Source: SVTX01 sp045653805
GTDB lineage: Bacteria > Bacillota > Clostridia > Oscillospirales > CAG-272
Assembly (NCBI GenBank): GCA_045653805.1
Contig: JAZOMF010000036.1
Coordinates: 1 to 24,016 of the forward strand
Direction: 5' to 3'
DNA length: 24,016 nucleotides
Below the pieces are notes generated by a model, which ran no database searches, was not told the origin of the DNA, and saw nothing but the letters and a program-made list of their open reading frames with translations. Every line of letters starts with the position of its first letter. Positions within the stretch are counted from its first letter, which is position 1. Both the position numbers and the translations under genes were made by a program. Positions 7,744-15,140 of the stretch are shown here, in pieces.

Positions 7744-7980
7744 TTATTTCACCGAAAACTTATAGACCGTATTATGTACATAGGTATCACCTATATCAAG
7801 AGTACAGTCTGTAAAGTCCTCGTGATTTACGCTGTTGGGCATATTCTCGGTCTCAAGGCAGAACATATTCTGCCTGCCCTGAAGGTAGCCGCCATTGAAG
7901 GTATGCGCCTCGTTAAATAGGAATGCCCGAATATAACTTATCGGCAGTTTTGCACACATTATCGTGGTCACGCGCGCCTA
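7744..7980 (-). pseudogene. 3' remnant of a duplicated galactose mutarotase gene
   Basis: The minus-strand reading gives FNGGYLQGRQNMFCLETENM and a C-terminal TDCTLDIGDTYVHNTVYKF, which closely match the last 65 or so residues of the intact GalM at 8633-9694. Upstream of the matching region the frame breaks. YSG of the GalM sequence is still visible but in another frame, consistent with an extra base near 7910-7925, and the homology fades near 7980. More than three quarters of the gene is missing, including both active-site histidines. A short open frame from 7971 exists but has no proper ribosome binding site, so I treat it as a pseudogene. It marks a tandem duplication of the galM-lipoprotein pair. 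Confidence 0.82.
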
Positions 7981-8038
7981 TTTGCCTTGCACAGAATCGT
8001 TCTTTTCCTAACAATTCTACACCATCAATCTATCAAAA

Positions 8039-8599
8039 TCAATCTACGACAATAGAACTTGCGATGTCGATGGCGCAGCCCGCGTCGTATTTGTCTTGGG
8101 GACAAAGAATGCATACATAGGTAGCTCCGTTATTTTCCATGTAGCAAAGATTCACAATGGTAAAATCGCGAATATCTTCGGGGATCTCCTCGGGAATCTC
8201 GTCACCAAATATACCCTCAATAGTATATTTGACTCCAAATGTGCCGCCCATTTCGACTACTTCGGCATCTCCGCCCATGCTATCGCACATTTCCGTTGCA
8301 ATATCATATGCATTTTCCCCAATAACATCATCACTAAGCACAACATCACCGATAGCAATCAAGCTCATATCAATAGGAGAAGCATAAACATGCGCATTTA
8401 CACTGATGCTTTCGGGAACATACTCTGCCATAAGCTGCTGAACGGCATCACTGTTTATGACGTCATCCATGGGAACATAGTGGATAGGAAGTTCAATACT
8501 TACGTCACCTGCGTCATAGGTCTTGGTGGGCACACTACAGGATGCCATAGAAAGCATCAAAATTACTACTGCCGCGATGATAAGAATTCTTTTTTTCAT
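8039..8599 (-). CDS. Small lipoprotein downstream of galM
   Basis: 186 residues. A signal peptide with lipobox SMASC (Cys 21) directs it to the outer face of the membrane. The mature part begins SVPTKTYDAGDVSIEL, then has a long acidic stretch including GDEIPEEIPEDIRDF, and several cysteines (MCDSM, NLCYM, CILC). No family is recognised beyond its paralogue at 7215-7712. The start at 8599 is preferred to 8605 because AGAAAGG sits nine bases before it and only three before the other. It lies 33 bases after the galM stop, in the galactose operon. A sugar-related role is possible from context only. Confidence 0.8.
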   Translation of the reverse strand: MKKRILIIAAVVILMLSMASCSVPTKTYDAGDVSIELPIHYVPMDDVINSDAVQQLMAEYVPESISVNAHVYASPIDMSLIAIGDVVLSDDVIGENAYDIATEMCDSMGGDAEVVEMGGTFGVKYTIEGIFGDEIPEEIPEDIRDFTIVNLCYMENNGATYVCILCPQDKYDAGCAIDIASSIVVD

Positions 8600-8632
8600 T
8601 GTCATTTACCTTTCTTAATAAAAATTTATAAT

Positions 8633-9694
8633 TTATTTAACTAAAAATTTGTATACGGTGTTGTGTACGTACTCCTCTCCTACGTCAAGAGTACAATCGG
8701 TAAATTCACTGTTGTTTACGCTGTCGGGCATATTTTCGGTCTCGAGGCAGAACATATTTTGAACACCCTGAGGATAACCGCCCTTAAAGGGGTGATCGGG
8801 ATTCTTCAAGAAGTTGCCCGAATAGAACTGAACGCAGGGCATGTTGGTGTAAACCTCCATCACTCTGCCGCTCTCGGGCTCATAGACGCGCACGCGCGCC
8901 TCTGCCATGGGGTCTGCCTTCTTGGTAAAGTTGATGCAATGATCGTAGCCGCCTGCAAGACGAAGAGGCTCGTAAGACAAGTCGAAATCTCGACCGATAG
9001 TCTTGGGAGTTTTGAAATCGAAGGCAGTGCCTTCAATGGGGATCATTCTACCCGTGGGGATCAATGTCTTGTCGGTTTCAAGGAAGCTCTCTGCATCCAT
9101 CCACATCTCGTGGTCCAATATCTTGCCCGAAGCAAATCCGCCAAGATTGAAATATGAGTGGTTGGTGAGATTGAGCACGGTCTTTTTGTCGGTGGTAGCT
9201 CTGTATGAGATACAAAGCTCATTGTTTTGAGTAAGCTTGTACACCACTTTAACGGTCAAAGTACCGGGATATCCCTCTTCTCCGTCGGGGGAGACGTATG
9301 TAAGAGCAAGCTCGCAACCGTCTGCCACAACTCTTGCTTCAGCATCCCAAATTTTGTGAGAGAAGCCGACCTTGCCACCGTGCAGATGGTTTTTGCCGTT
9401 GTTTACAAAGAGGTTGTACTCTTTTCCGTCAAGAGTAAACTTACCGTCGCAGATTCTGTTTCCCCAGCGACCGATGAGTGCTCCCTGATAGCCGTCGCCC
9501 TCAACGTAGTCGATAAGGTCATCGTAACCGCCCACAACGTCGGTCAGTTTTCCATTTCTATCGGGCACAAGCAGCTTCTGAATAGCACCGCCAAAGGTGA
9601 TGATGCTAACGCTCATTCCACTGTCAACGGTCATGGTGTAAAGATCAACGTCTCTGCCACCTGTCGTGCCGAAATGTTTCTTTTCTATGTTCAT
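8633..9694 (-). CDS. galM: Aldose 1-epimerase (galactose mutarotase)
   Basis: 353 residues, full length. It interconverts alpha and beta anomers of galactose or related aldoses, feeding the Leloir pathway. The mutarotase signatures are visible: GRWGNRI (75-81), NHLHGG with H105, NLTNHSYFNLGG with catalytic H179, and CLETENMPDS with catalytic base E318 (numbering counted by hand). GGAGAA precedes the ATG. It follows galE, separated by 172 bases that contain an inverted-repeat element, and is followed by a lipoprotein gene. No signal peptide is seen, so it is cytoplasmic. A decayed partial copy lies at 7744-7980. Confidence 0.95.
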   Translation of the reverse strand: MNIEKKHFGTTGGRDVDLYTMTVDSGMSVSIITFGGAIQKLLVPDRNGKLTDVVGGYDDLIDYVEGDGYQGALIGRWGNRICDGKFTLDGKEYNLFVNNGKNHLHGGKVGFSHKIWDAEARVVADGCELALTYVSPDGEEGYPGTLTVKVVYKLTQNNELCISYRATTDKKTVLNLTNHSYFNLGGFASGKILDHEMWMDAESFLETDKTLIPTGRMIPIEGTAFDFKTPKTIGRDFDLSYEPLRLAGGYDHCINFTKKADPMAEARVRVYEPESGRVMEVYTNMPCVQFYSGNFLKNPDHPFKGGYPQGVQNMFCLETENMPDSVNNSEFTDCTLDVGEEYVHNTVYKFLVK

Positions 9695-9713
9695 ATTTGT
9701 TCTCCGTATGTAT

Positions 9714-9826
9714 GCGGGACGTCGAGGGCGCCGTCCCCTACGGTTTTAAGCGTTCATCACTTTACAACCGTAGAAAAACTCAAAATCGATTTCACGATTG
9801 TAGGGGACGGCGCCTCGACGTCCCGC
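9714..9826. repeat. 113-bp element with 27/28-base near-perfect inverted ends between galE and galM
   Basis: The left end 9714-9741 (GCGGGACGTCGAGGGCGCCG...) and right end 9800-9826 are reverse complements except for one extra G. The interior of 58 bases has no ORF and holds smaller pairings: CGGTT/AACCG, and AATCG/CGATT. The GC-rich ends contrast with the AT-rich surroundings. This layout fits a miniature inverted-repeat element or a dispersed intergenic palindrome. In the galE-galM transcript it would form a stable hairpin that could lower galM expression. No target-site duplication is evident. Confidence 0.78.
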
Positions 9827-9866
9827 TAAACGAACCTATAAAATTTAACTAATTTACTTGCAATTA

Positions 9867-10886
9867 TCAGCAATCATAACCATTAGGGTTGTTCGTCTGC
9901 CAATTATTTGCATCCCTGCACATCTCAAAGATGCCGTTTTCCGCAGTCCAACCGAGAATCTCACGAGCCTTGGTGGGGTCAGCGAAGCACGCCGCAATGT
10001 CACCGGGGCGACGGGGTGCAATTCTGTAATTGATCTTGATGCCGGTTGCCGCCTCATAAGCCTTTACTACGTCAAGCACGGAGTATCCGGTACCCGTACC
10101 GATATTGAAATAGTCGATTCCGTGAGCCTTCTCGATATACTGAAGAGCCTTGGGGTGAGCCTTTGCCAAGTCAACTACGTGGATGTAGTCGCGCACGCCC
10201 GTGCCGTCGTGTGTGTCATAATCGTCACCGAAAACGCTGAGACATGGAAGCTTGCCAAGCGCCACCTTGGTGATATAAGGCATAAGGTTATTGGGAATTC
10301 CGTTGGGGTCTTCACCGATTCGACCGGACTTGTGCGCGCCGATAGGATTGAAGTAACGAAGGATGGAAATGTTCCACTCGTTGTCCGCCTTGTGGAAATC
10401 CTTGAGAATACGCTCGATCATAACCTTGGTCTCGCCATAGGGGTTGGTAGCATTACCAACGCGAGCGGTCTCCTTGATCGGCACCTCGTCGGGGTCACCG
10501 TAAACCGTTGCAGAGGAGCTGAAAACGATGTTCTTAACACCGTGACGGCGCATAGAATCGCAAAGCAAAAGGGTGCCTGTCACGTTATTGTGGTAGTACT
10601 CGAGAGGCTTAGCAACGCTCTCACCAACCGCCTTAAGTCCCGCAAAATGAATGCAAGAATCAATATCGGGGTTCTCGTCAAAAATCTTGTCCATAGATTC
10701 AAGGTCAAGAAGATCTGCCTTGTAGAACTTGAAATCCTTGCCTGTGATCTCGCGAATTCGATCAAGCACTATGGGCTTACTGTTTGAAAAGTTGTCCATG
10801 ATGACTACATCGTAGCCTGCGTTTAAAAATTCAACTGCGGTATGAGAGCCGATAAAGCCCGCACCGCCTGTAATAAGAACTGACAT
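9867..10886 (-). CDS. galE: UDP-glucose 4-epimerase
   Basis: 339 residues, full length. It interconverts UDP-galactose and UDP-glucose using bound NAD in the cytoplasm. The Rossmann motif GGAGFIGSH begins at residue 7. SSSATVYG holds the catalytic serine, and the YxxxK pair is Y150/K154 in NPYGETK. RYFNPIGAH, GVRDYIHVVDLA and RRPGDIAACFAD are typical GalE landmarks. It lies 30 bases after a nucleotidyltransferase gene and before galM, forming a galactose/UDP-sugar operon. AGGA precedes the ATG. No galK or galT is in the window. Confidence 0.96.
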   Translation of the reverse strand: MSVLITGGAGFIGSHTAVEFLNAGYDVVIMDNFSNSKPIVLDRIREITGKDFKFYKADLLDLESMDKIFDENPDIDSCIHFAGLKAVGESVAKPLEYYHNNVTGTLLLCDSMRRHGVKNIVFSSSATVYGDPDEVPIKETARVGNATNPYGETKVMIERILKDFHKADNEWNISILRYFNPIGAHKSGRIGEDPNGIPNNLMPYITKVALGKLPCLSVFGDDYDTHDGTGVRDYIHVVDLAKAHPKALQYIEKAHGIDYFNIGTGTGYSVLDVVKAYEAATGIKINYRIAPRRPGDIAACFADPTKAREILGWTAENGIFEMCRDANNWQTNNPNGYDC

Positions 10887-10916
10887 GATTTTTTCCTGAT
10901 CCTATATAAAACTAAA

Positions 10917-11819
10917 TCATTTCCAAAGCTTGTGGGGATATTCGCCTCTGTCCATAAGAGATCGGAGCGCATTCTTAACTCCCGCCTTGTCCTCGGAGTA
11001 GGTCACTCCGTACCAAGCGGCGGTAGTTGCGTAAACGCGCACGTCGCACTTGCCTGCCTTCATCTGGTCGTCAACCGCGCCGGGGAGGTAGTATTCGCTC
11101 TTAAGCTGACTTCCCTTTTCGCTTGCAAGGAATGCTTCAAATCCTGCCTTCAGCTCAGGGAAGATTGCAGGAGTCAAGCCCCAGCAATTCATGGACACAA
11201 CAGTGTCGCCGGAAAGAGGCAACCACTCGCCGTCCTCTCCCATATATTCTGCATCCTTACCGGCAGTTCTGATCTTGGTCAGCTCTGTAATCGAGGAAAG
11301 CATACCGCCATCGGTAGTCTCACATCTGCCGCGAGAAACCGTGCCGTTTTCGGTCAAGGTGTTGCGGAGAACGTAGCCGATCATGCAATAATTAGTGGAC
11401 TTTAGGTCAAGCGACTTCAAGTGCTCGGCAAGCTTCAAAAAAGCATCTCTGCCGTAGAAATCGTCAGCGTTGATTACCGCAAAATTGTCGGTAACAAACT
11501 CCTCTGCGCAAAGCAGGGCGTGGGATGTGCCCCAAGGCTTTTCTCTGCCCTCGGGGATAGAAAACTTCTCTGGAATCTTATCAAGAGACTGGAAAGCATA
11601 CTCGACCTTGATATAAGGCTCAACTCTGGCACCAACAGTCTCACGAAAGGCATCATAATTCTCTTCCTTGATGATGAAAACCACCTTGTCAAATCCGGCT
11701 TTTACCGCATCGTATATAGCAAAATCTATAATAAACTCACCGCAATCGGTAATGGGGTCTATCTGCTTGAGACCTCCATAACGCGAGCCCATGCCAGCCG
11801 CAAGAATTACAAGTGTCAT
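10917..11819 (-). CDS. Sugar-nucleotide type nucleotidyltransferase
   Basis: 300 residues from the ATG at 11819, which is preceded by TTGGAGGAG with good spacing. Longer in-frame starts upstream would run through the promoter and are rejected. The fold is that of NTP-transferases: VILAAGMGSRYGGLKQ at the N terminus (nucleotide-binding G-x-G-x-R), GTSHALLCAEEF, and the metal-binding NADDFYG. The exact substrate is not readable. With galE and galM behind it, a hexose-1-phosphate uridylyl- or other nucleotidyltransferase serving UDP-sugar supply is an attractive inference, possibly replacing GalT. It is the first gene of the operon. The C-terminal part (about 190-300) has no motif I recognise. 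Confidence 0.85.
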   Translation of the reverse strand: MTLVILAAGMGSRYGGLKQIDPITDCGEFIIDFAIYDAVKAGFDKVVFIIKEENYDAFRETVGARVEPYIKVEYAFQSLDKIPEKFSIPEGREKPWGTSHALLCAEEFVTDNFAVINADDFYGRDAFLKLAEHLKSLDLKSTNYCMIGYVLRNTLTENGTVSRGRCETTDGGMLSSITELTKIRTAGKDAEYMGEDGEWLPLSGDTVVSMNCWGLTPAIFPELKAGFEAFLASEKGSQLKSEYYLPGAVDDQMKAGKCDVRVYATTAAWYGVTYSEDKAGVKNALRSLMDRGEYPHKLWK

Positions 11820-11849
11820 AAAAACTCCTCCAAGCATTAGCTTTTTCGG

Positions 11850-11865
11850 GTGTGTGCGCACACAC
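11850..11865. promoter_or_regulatory. Perfect 16-bp palindrome in the early leader of the galactose operon
   Basis: GTGTGTGCGCACACAC is exactly self-complementary and lies about 5-20 bases downstream of the predicted transcription start. This is the usual place for a repressor operator. As RNA it would be a hairpin with almost no loop. No cognate repressor is encoded nearby apart from the divergent Crp/Fnr-type protein. Confidence 0.5.
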
Positions 11866-11876
11866 TCCCTCAAATT

Positions 11877-11905
11877 ATTATATATCAATATCTTTACAGT
11901 GTAAA
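11877..11905 (-). promoter_or_regulatory. Promoter of the nucleotidyltransferase-galE-galM operon
   Basis: On the minus strand TTTACA (11900-11905), a 17-base spacer and TATAAT (11877-11882) form a near-consensus promoter. Transcription would begin near 11870, giving a leader of about 50 bases. Confidence 0.8.
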
Positions 11906-11906
11906 G
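11892..11906. promoter_or_regulatory. 15-bp palindrome overlapping the galactose-operon -35 box
   Basis: CTTTACAGTGTAAAG has seven-base arms around a central base and covers the -35 element. A further TTTACA lies at 11932-11937. A regulator bound here would block or modulate the operon promoter. It might also act on the divergent regulator gene, whose -35 lies 53 bases away. Inference from position and symmetry only. Confidence 0.45.
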
Positions 11907-11958
11907 TATTTTATTATAAATTAACATAATATTTACATATGAAAGAGGCTTTTTTCCA

Positions 11959-11987
11959 TTGACAAAAAAGCGAGAATGTGTTAGAAT
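11959..11987 (+). promoter_or_regulatory. Promoter of the Crp/Fnr regulator and ABC transporter operon
   Basis: TTGACA (11959-11964), 17 bases and TAGAAT (11982-11987). The start would be near 11994, about 32 bases before the ATG at 12026. It points away from the galactose-operon promoter. Confidence 0.8.
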
Positions 11988-12025
11988 AATGTATCAAATG
12001 AGACATTTTTGGGGGTTAAACCAAA

Positions 12026-12721
12026 ATGAACGAACAAATCTCCGCAAAAGCAACAAAAACCTTGAATTTAATACTCTCCACAACGCTTTTTTCCGGTGTT
12101 GACGAAAAAAAGCTGTCGCTCGCCATTGAAAACGGCTGCTTTTCGCAAAAAAGCTACGACACGGGCGAGGTCATCTGCTCTCCTCCCGACAAGGAGCGTA
12201 AAATGGTGATATTTCTCTCGGGAGAGGCTGAAATTTATACCGCCGACGAGGGCAGAAGCATGCTTTTGCGCACTGTGAAACAAGGCGGCATTGTAGGGGT
12301 GGCAAACCTATTTTCAGAGGAAGATTTCGTCAGTAGAATCATCGCGACAAAGCATTGTGACACAATGGAAATCTCCCCCGAGGGGTACGGCAAAATTCTC
12401 GAAAGTGACAAGAGGGCGATGTATAATTATCTATCGTTTTTGTCGGAAAAGATACGCTATCTAAACCGAAAAATCGTGACCTTGACCGCAGGCAGTGCCG
12501 AGCGTCGGCTGGCATATTTTTTGGATACTTCAATACCCGAGCACACCACGGACACCCCCGAGATAACCGTGCCAATGAATAGCCTCTCTGAGATGCTCAA
12601 CCTCGGACGCGCATCTCTCTACCGCGCCACGGACAAGCTAACCGATGAAGGATTTATCACGCGCAATGGTAAAACAATTAAGGTCATCAACCGTAAAGGT
12701 ATGATGGAAAAATACAAATAA
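12026..12721 (+). CDS. Crp/Fnr-family transcriptional regulator
   Basis: 231 residues, family length. The N-terminal cyclic-nucleotide-binding-like beta roll spans about 18-120 (FSGVDEKKL, GEVICSPPD, VIFLSGEAEI). It is followed by the long dimer helix (about 130-152) and a C-terminal winged helix with a recognition segment SLSEMLNLGRASLYRATDKL (186-205). The cAMP-contact signature (GE...RSA) is not seen, and there is no N-terminal cysteine cluster of Fnr type, so the effector is unknown. The gene precedes an ABC importer by 28 bases on the same strand, so it probably controls that importer and itself. GGGGG before the ATG is a usable but not ideal ribosome binding site. Confidence 0.88.
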   Translation: MNEQISAKATKTLNLILSTTLFSGVDEKKLSLAIENGCFSQKSYDTGEVICSPPDKERKMVIFLSGEAEIYTADEGRSMLLRTVKQGGIVGVANLFSEEDFVSRIIATKHCDTMEISPEGYGKILESDKRAMYNYLSFLSEKIRYLNRKIVTLTAGSAERRLAYFLDTSIPEHTTDTPEITVPMNSLSEMLNLGRASLYRATDKLTDEGFITRNGKTIKVINRKGMMEKYK

Positions 12722-12749
12722 TCCATATAATATACAAGAAAGGAACAAA

Positions 12750-13730
12750 ATGAAAAACTCCATCAAACTTCTATCCCTTCTCTTCGCCGCTCTCATTCTC
12801 TTAACAACGCTTGCTTCCTGCGACCGCTTTGTCCTTCTCGACAAAGGTCTTGAAATAAACGTATCCGTGCTCAACGGCTCGACAGGCTTCGGGGCGGCAA
12901 AGCTCATAAGCGACAGCAAGGAAGGTAAGACCGCTCTCAATTATAATTTTACGGTTGAAAAGCTGGCGGAAAACGTTACCAAGGGCCTTATAAACGGCAG
13001 TATCGACATCGCCGCTCTCCCCACCAATGCCGCCGCGGCGCTCTACAAAAAAACCGAGGGAGGAGTCAAGATAGCCGCCGTAAATACTCTCGGCGTCCTC
13101 TATCTCGTAACCAACGGTGAAAAGCTCAGCATCAACAACATCTCCGAGCTTGAAGGAAAGACCATATACTGTCCTGACCAAAATCCCGCGTTTATTTTCA
13201 AGGCAATATGCAACGCGCACGGTGTAAACGTTACCATCGACACCTATTACGCCAAGCCCGAGGAGCTTCGTGACGCGCTTGTCAACGGAATGGTAGACAT
13301 GGCTGTCATACCCGAGCCTATGGTAACTATCGCAAAGTCGAAAAACAACAAGCTTACCACGGCTCTTGACCTTACCGAAGAATGGGAAAGGGCGTACGGC
13401 GAAAACACTCTTCTTCAGGGCTGTATAGTTGTAAGAACAGAATGGGCAGAAGCACACCCCCAAGAGCTTGAGCAATTTCTTGCGGAATACAAGGCATCTA
13501 TCGAATATACCAATTCCAACCCCAAGGAGGCATCTCAGCTCGTGGTAGCCGCGGGTATGGTTGAAGCCGCGCCCGTTGCCGAGAAAGCAATTCCAAAATG
13601 TAACATAGTCTATATGGACGGCGATGAAATGGCAGCCGCCCTCGACGTATTCTTCGCAAAGCTCTACGAGCAAGACCCAAAAGCGGTAGGCGGTGCTCTC
13701 CCCGATAGTGAGATCTATCTTGTAAAATGA
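12750..13730 (+). CDS. ABC transporter substrate-binding lipoprotein, NMT1/SsuA-like
   Basis: 326 residues. The signal peptide ends in the lipobox LASC (Cys 24), so the protein is anchored outside the membrane. The mature part resembles the NMT1/SsuA/TauA-like type II binding proteins. It has GSTGFGAAKLI near the start, GSIDIAALPTNAAAALYKK in the first lobe, NISELEGKTIYCPD, and NGMVDMAVIPEPMVTIAK in the second. Relatives bind nitrate, sulfonates, taurine or thiamine precursors. The substrate cannot be told from sequence alone. AAGAAAGGA precedes the ATG. The stop codon overlaps the permease start by four bases (ATGA), indicating coupled translation. Confidence 0.88.
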   Translation: MKNSIKLLSLLFAALILLTTLASCDRFVLLDKGLEINVSVLNGSTGFGAAKLISDSKEGKTALNYNFTVEKLAENVTKGLINGSIDIAALPTNAAAALYKKTEGGVKIAAVNTLGVLYLVTNGEKLSINNISELEGKTIYCPDQNPAFIFKAICNAHGVNVTIDTYYAKPEELRDALVNGMVDMAVIPEPMVTIAKSKNNKLTTALDLTEEWERAYGENTLLQGCIVVRTEWAEAHPQELEQFLAEYKASIEYTNSNPKEASQLVVAAGMVEAAPVAEKAIPKCNIVYMDGDEMAAALDVFFAKLYEQDPKAVGGALPDSEIYLVK

Positions 13731-14500
13731 TAAAAAAGATACTTAAATATTCGATAATAACCGTGGCGTGGCTTGCCGTCTGGCAGATCCTCGCCATGGC
13801 AATCGGCAAGGATCTGCTCTTCCCCACGCCCATAGCGGTGGCGATCCGACTCTTTGAGCTAATACAAGCCGCCGAATTTTATAAAATAATCGCGTACTCG
13901 TTTCTCCGAATATTAACGGGAATGTTGATCGGCACACTGCTGGGCGCACTCGGAGGAATACTCACCGCGCACTCTCACACCGCAAAAGACTTTTTCGCTC
14001 CCCCTTTGGCGGTGATAAAATCCACCCCCGTGGCGTCCTTCATCATCCTTTTGGTGCTTTGGGTCAGCCGCGATCTTACGCCCCTTATCATCGCGCTTAT
14101 GATGGTAACTCCTATCGTGTGGGCGGGCGTGGAAACGGGAATTCTCAATACCGACACGGCTTTGCTTGAAATGGCACGGGCATATAAAATGAGCTCTGCC
14201 GCAAAGCTTAGGCACATCTATCTGCCAAGCATCGCACCCTATTTACTCGCATCACTAAAATCCTCGCTGGGAATGGCGTGGAAGGCAGGAATCGCGGCAG
14301 AAGTACTGCTTGAACCGATAAATTCAATTGGAAAAATGATTTCGGACGCAAAAAGCTATATTGAAACCACTGACCTCTTTGCTTGGACAGCGGTTGTGGT
14401 AATTTTGAGCGTGATAATCGAAAAAACTACCGTCTTCATGCTAAAAAAGGCGTTTAAAAATCACTCCTTACAACAAAAAGGAGGTGTGACACTTGGTTGA
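13727..14500 (+). CDS. ABC transporter permease, SsuC/TauC-like
   Basis: 257 residues with about six hydrophobic segments: 9-28, 58-80, 95-112, 116-135, around 175-195 and 220-240. The cytoplasmic EAA-type loop that contacts the ATPase is visible as EMARAYKMSSAAKLRHIYLP. The start overlaps the binding-protein stop, and the end overlaps the ATPase start by eight bases, a typical translationally coupled importer. It forms the membrane channel, presumably as a homodimer. Confidence 0.92.
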   Translation: MIKKILKYSIITVAWLAVWQILAMAIGKDLLFPTPIAVAIRLFELIQAAEFYKIIAYSFLRILTGMLIGTLLGALGGILTAHSHTAKDFFAPPLAVIKSTPVASFIILLVLWVSRDLTPLIIALMMVTPIVWAGVETGILNTDTALLEMARAYKMSSAAKLRHIYLPSIAPYLLASLKSSLGMAWKAGIAAEVLLEPINSIGKMISDAKSYIETTDLFAWTAVVVILSVIIEKTTVFMLKKAFKNHSLQQKGGVTLG

Positions 14501-15074
14501 ATTTAAGAATATATCCAAAAAATATGGCGTGAACGGTAGCGAGCAGACCGTTCTTGAAAATTTTTCTTTGACTATCTCAAAAGGCTCAAAAACCGTTATA
14601 ATGGGAGAATCGGGTATCGGAAAAACTACGATTTTACGAATTGCTGCAGGACTTGAAAAGCCCGACGGCGGCGAATTTTTCTGCGACGAAAAGGTAGCCG
14701 TAATGTTCCAAGAGCCGCGTCTTCTCCCTTGGAAAACCGCTCTTGAAAATGTCTGTGCCGTTCTCCCCAAGATTCAAATTCCCCTTGCGGATAAATACCT
14801 TTCGGCGGTAGGACTTGACTGTGACAAAAACAAATTCCCCCACGAATTATCGGGCGGAATGGCTCAAAGAGTAGCACTTGCTCGTCTGCTTGCATTTGCC
14901 CAAGCAGATTACTCAACCCTTCTCCTTTTGGACGAGCCATTCTCCGCTCTCGACGACGAAACTGCGGCAAAAATGCTAAACCTCATCAAGGATTTTTCAA
15001 AGGATAGAACAGTGCTTATAGTGGCACACCACCTGCCCGACATCCCATTTGCAGATGAAATTATAACCCTGTAA
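14493..15074 (+). CDS. ABC transporter ATP-binding protein, SsuB/TauB-like, short form
   Basis: 193 residues. Walker A GESGIGKTT (38-46), Q-loop glutamine in MFQEPRLLPW, signature LSGGMAQR (119-126), Walker B LLLLDEP (143-149), D-loop SALDD and the switch histidine in VAHHLPD are all present, so it should hydrolyse ATP. TTG is taken as start because AGGAGG lies eight bases before it and an in-frame TGA lies just upstream. Typical SsuB/TauB proteins are 50-60 residues longer. The C-terminal regulatory extension is missing and the protein stops right after ADEIITL. The minimal core appears complete, so this is a short version, not a truncation by mutation. Confidence 0.92.
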   Translation: MVEFKNISKKYGVNGSEQTVLENFSLTISKGSKTVIMGESGIGKTTILRIAAGLEKPDGGEFFCDEKVAVMFQEPRLLPWKTALENVCAVLPKIQIPLADKYLSAVGLDCDKNKFPHELSGGMAQRVALARLLAFAQADYSTLLLLDEPFSALDDETAAKMLNLIKDFSKDRTVLIVAHHLPDIPFADEIITL

Positions 15075-15093
15075 ATACACACAATCTAAAAAC

Positions 15094-15126
15094 GCCCTTG
15101 GCAACCGAATCTCGGCAGCCAAGGGC
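15094..15126. terminator. Hairpin terminator between convergent operons
   Basis: GCCCTTGGC (15094-15102) pairs with GCCAAGGGC (15118-15126), and an inner stem CCGA/TCGG is closed by ATC. It lies between the ATPase stop (15074) and the stop of the opposing gene (15141). AT-rich sequence follows on both sides, so it probably serves both strands. Confidence 0.8.
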
Positions 15127-15140
15127 TATAATATTAATTT

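Noticed and set aside
9858..10787. Long plus-strand open frame (309 codons) opposite galE
   Set aside because: It is the antisense shadow of galE, which carries all UDP-glucose 4-epimerase motifs. The translation shows no family features.
11820..11927. Longer start for the nucleotidyltransferase gene
   Set aside because: The extension would translate the promoter, both operator-like palindromes and the GGAGGAG ribosome binding site. The fold begins at MTLVILAAG.
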